NCBI RefSeq assembly: GCF_024347315.1
Contig: NZ_AP025461.1
Span: forward strand, 1,541,757 to 1,605,756
Source of the DNA: Vibrio atlanticus
GTDB taxonomy: Bacteria > Pseudomonadota > Gammaproteobacteria > Enterobacterales > Vibrionaceae
Reading direction: 5' to 3'
DNA: 64,000 nucleotides
The notes under the pieces were generated by a model. That model was not told where the DNA came from and ran no database searches. It saw only the letters and a list, made by a program, of their open reading frames with translations. A program made the translations under genes and the position numbers. Below are positions 63,309 to 64,000 of this stretch, piece after piece (the first letter of the stretch is position 1; each line of letters begins with the position of its first letter).

Positions 63309-63495
63309 ACCTTTGGTTTTAAATATGTAAACCTTGATGCGGTTTAAGAAATTAAACCTCATTTGGCTACCTTTGGTGATCTTGTTCAAATTCCGCTCGT
63401 GATATAGGTCTAAAACTTACGATTTGTTGATGTTTTGAACGCTCACTTCAGGTTTACAGAAGTTTACCGCACCTTGTGGGAATACCACCAAAGGA
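63309..63495. promoter_or_regulatory. Upstream region of the YheO-type gene with repeated palindromic motif
   Basis: ACCTTTGGT occurs at 63309-63317 and 63369-63377, and the near inverse ACCAAAGGA at 63487-63495. AAACC-ttgatgc-GGTTT lies between. GTTCAAAAATG followed by CAACC or TAAACC occurs at the start and again at 63513. This rich set of repeats in the 489-bp gap 63048-63536 suggests multiple regulator sites. No gene was found in the gap. Confidence 0.4.
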
Positions 63496-63536
63496 GTAGA
63501 TTTCAGTCATTGAGTTCAAAAATGTAAACCGAAATC

Positions 63537-64000
63537 ATGAATGTAAAACAAGTTCGATTCACCGATGAAGACAGAGAATGCTTAAGCAATTACTTCCGCT
63601 TAGCAGACACAATTGCCGATTTGATTGGTCCCTACTGTGAAGTAGTCATCCATTCATTTGAAAGCTTAGAAAACTCAGTCGTAAAGATCGTCAATGGTCA
63701 TCATACGGGGCGTGAAATTGGCTCACCGATCACCGATTTAGGTTTACGCATGTGGAGCACATTCGAGAAAACTGGCGAAGTTTCACCGAAGAGCTATTTC
63801 ACCAACGCAGCAGACGGGTCTCTACTGAAATCGACCACCTGTGTACTGGCTGGTCCACAACAAAAGCCGATTGGCATGCTGTGTATCAACATGAACTTAT
63901 CTTTCCCATTCCCAGAAATCGTCAAAACGTTGATGCCGCAATGCAATGTGCCGCAAACCATTGTCAGCGAGACATTCAGCAACAATGCAAACGACGTCAT
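63537..64000 (+). CDS. YheO-type PAS-domain transcriptional regulator (partial, runs off right edge)
   Basis: From ATG 63537 the frame stays open for 154 codons to the end of the window. It begins MNVKQVRFTDEDRECLSNYF, then LADTIADLIGPYCEVVIHSF, ITDLGLRMW, KSTTCVLAGPQQKPIGMLCI. This is the YheO-like PAS domain that is followed in family members (YheO, DauR) by a helix-turn-helix for DNA binding, here beyond the window. The ligand is unknown; DauR senses D-arginine. There is an in-frame stop four codons upstream, so the start is certain despite a weak ribosome site. Confidence 0.85.
   Translation, partial: MNVKQVRFTDEDRECLSNYFRLADTIADLIGPYCEVVIHSFESLENSVVKIVNGHHTGREIGSPITDLGLRMWSTFEKTGEVSPKSYFTNAADGSLLKSTTCVLAGPQQKPIGMLCINMNLSFPFPEIVKTLMPQCNVPQTIVSETFSNNANDV

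Noticed and set aside
63794..64000. Minus-strand frame at the right edge
   Set aside because: It lies opposite the clearly coding YheO-type gene.
1..64000. CRISPR array, prophage, integron or new defence island
   Set aside because: I saw no regularly spaced repeats with unique spacers, phage structural genes, integrase with att sites or known defence-gene clusters. The accessory content is limited to two IS elements and the decayed patch at 54.8-57.9 kb.

Overview
The window is chromosomal DNA of a marine gammaproteobacterium. Several gene families point to Vibrio, probably the Splendidus clade: the DUF3187 outer-membrane protein, DUF4823 lipoprotein, RecX-like protein, SgrR-type regulator, NhaC-type carrier behind a MetJ operator, and an IS903-like element. 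This assignment is an inference from protein families; no rRNA or tRNA gene is present.

Layout. 1-919 (minus) is the N-terminal part of a large repetitive surface adhesin that runs off the left edge. 1-10 kb holds single genes: an M3 peptidase, a porin, DUF3187, a GAF-LuxR regulator, a RecX-like protein and an MscS channel. 10.3-14.4 kb is a periplasmic thiol-redox operon (scsB, scsD, scsC order) with a small membrane protein in front. 14.5-22 kb is signalling: an HD-GYP protein, an RstAB-like two-component pair and a PAS-GGDEF-EAL protein followed by a short relic of a second EAL gene. 22.3-24.5 kb is a self-regulated GntR-ABC transporter operon. 25.4-34.4 kb holds housekeeping and accessory genes (ABM monooxygenase, nucleotidyltransferase, deaminase, Nudix, RluA-type pseudouridine synthase, MFS exporter, hydrolase, AraC regulator). 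34.5-38.4 kb has an NhaC-type carrier behind a MetJ-like operator, which suggests methionine uptake, and a MarR/DUF2798/DUF3861 divergon with two matching palindromes.

38.5-42 kb holds sgrR (minus) and, divergent from it, a 32-codon gene that resembles SgrT, inside what looks like an SgrS-type sRNA locus. An IS1111-type IS110 element has entered the centre of a hairpin that would have ended this transcript. 42.2-46.6 kb has rimK-rimB, a metallo-beta-lactamase-fold protein, an MRJP-like periplasmic protein and a 2OG-Fe(II) oxygenase. 46.9-52.3 kb is a complete ugpBAECQ operon for glycerol-3-phosphate and glycerophosphodiester uptake. 52.5-54.6 kb has a TauE/SafE exporter, an L,D-transpeptidase and an acetyltransferase. 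54.8-57.9 kb is a decayed accessory patch: a frameshifted family-25 glycosyltransferase, an IS903-like element without a visible target duplication, a truncated gene tail, and a trypsin-like protease. 58.1-61.5 kb is the divergent ppsR/ppsA pair, followed by a MATE exporter and a YheO-type regulator that runs off the right edge.

Points worth a second look: the SgrT/SgrS locus split by the IS1111-type element and that element's non-coding end (a possible bridge/seek RNA); the MetJ-like operator; the MarR operators; and short tandem repeats that start at or just after several stop codons.
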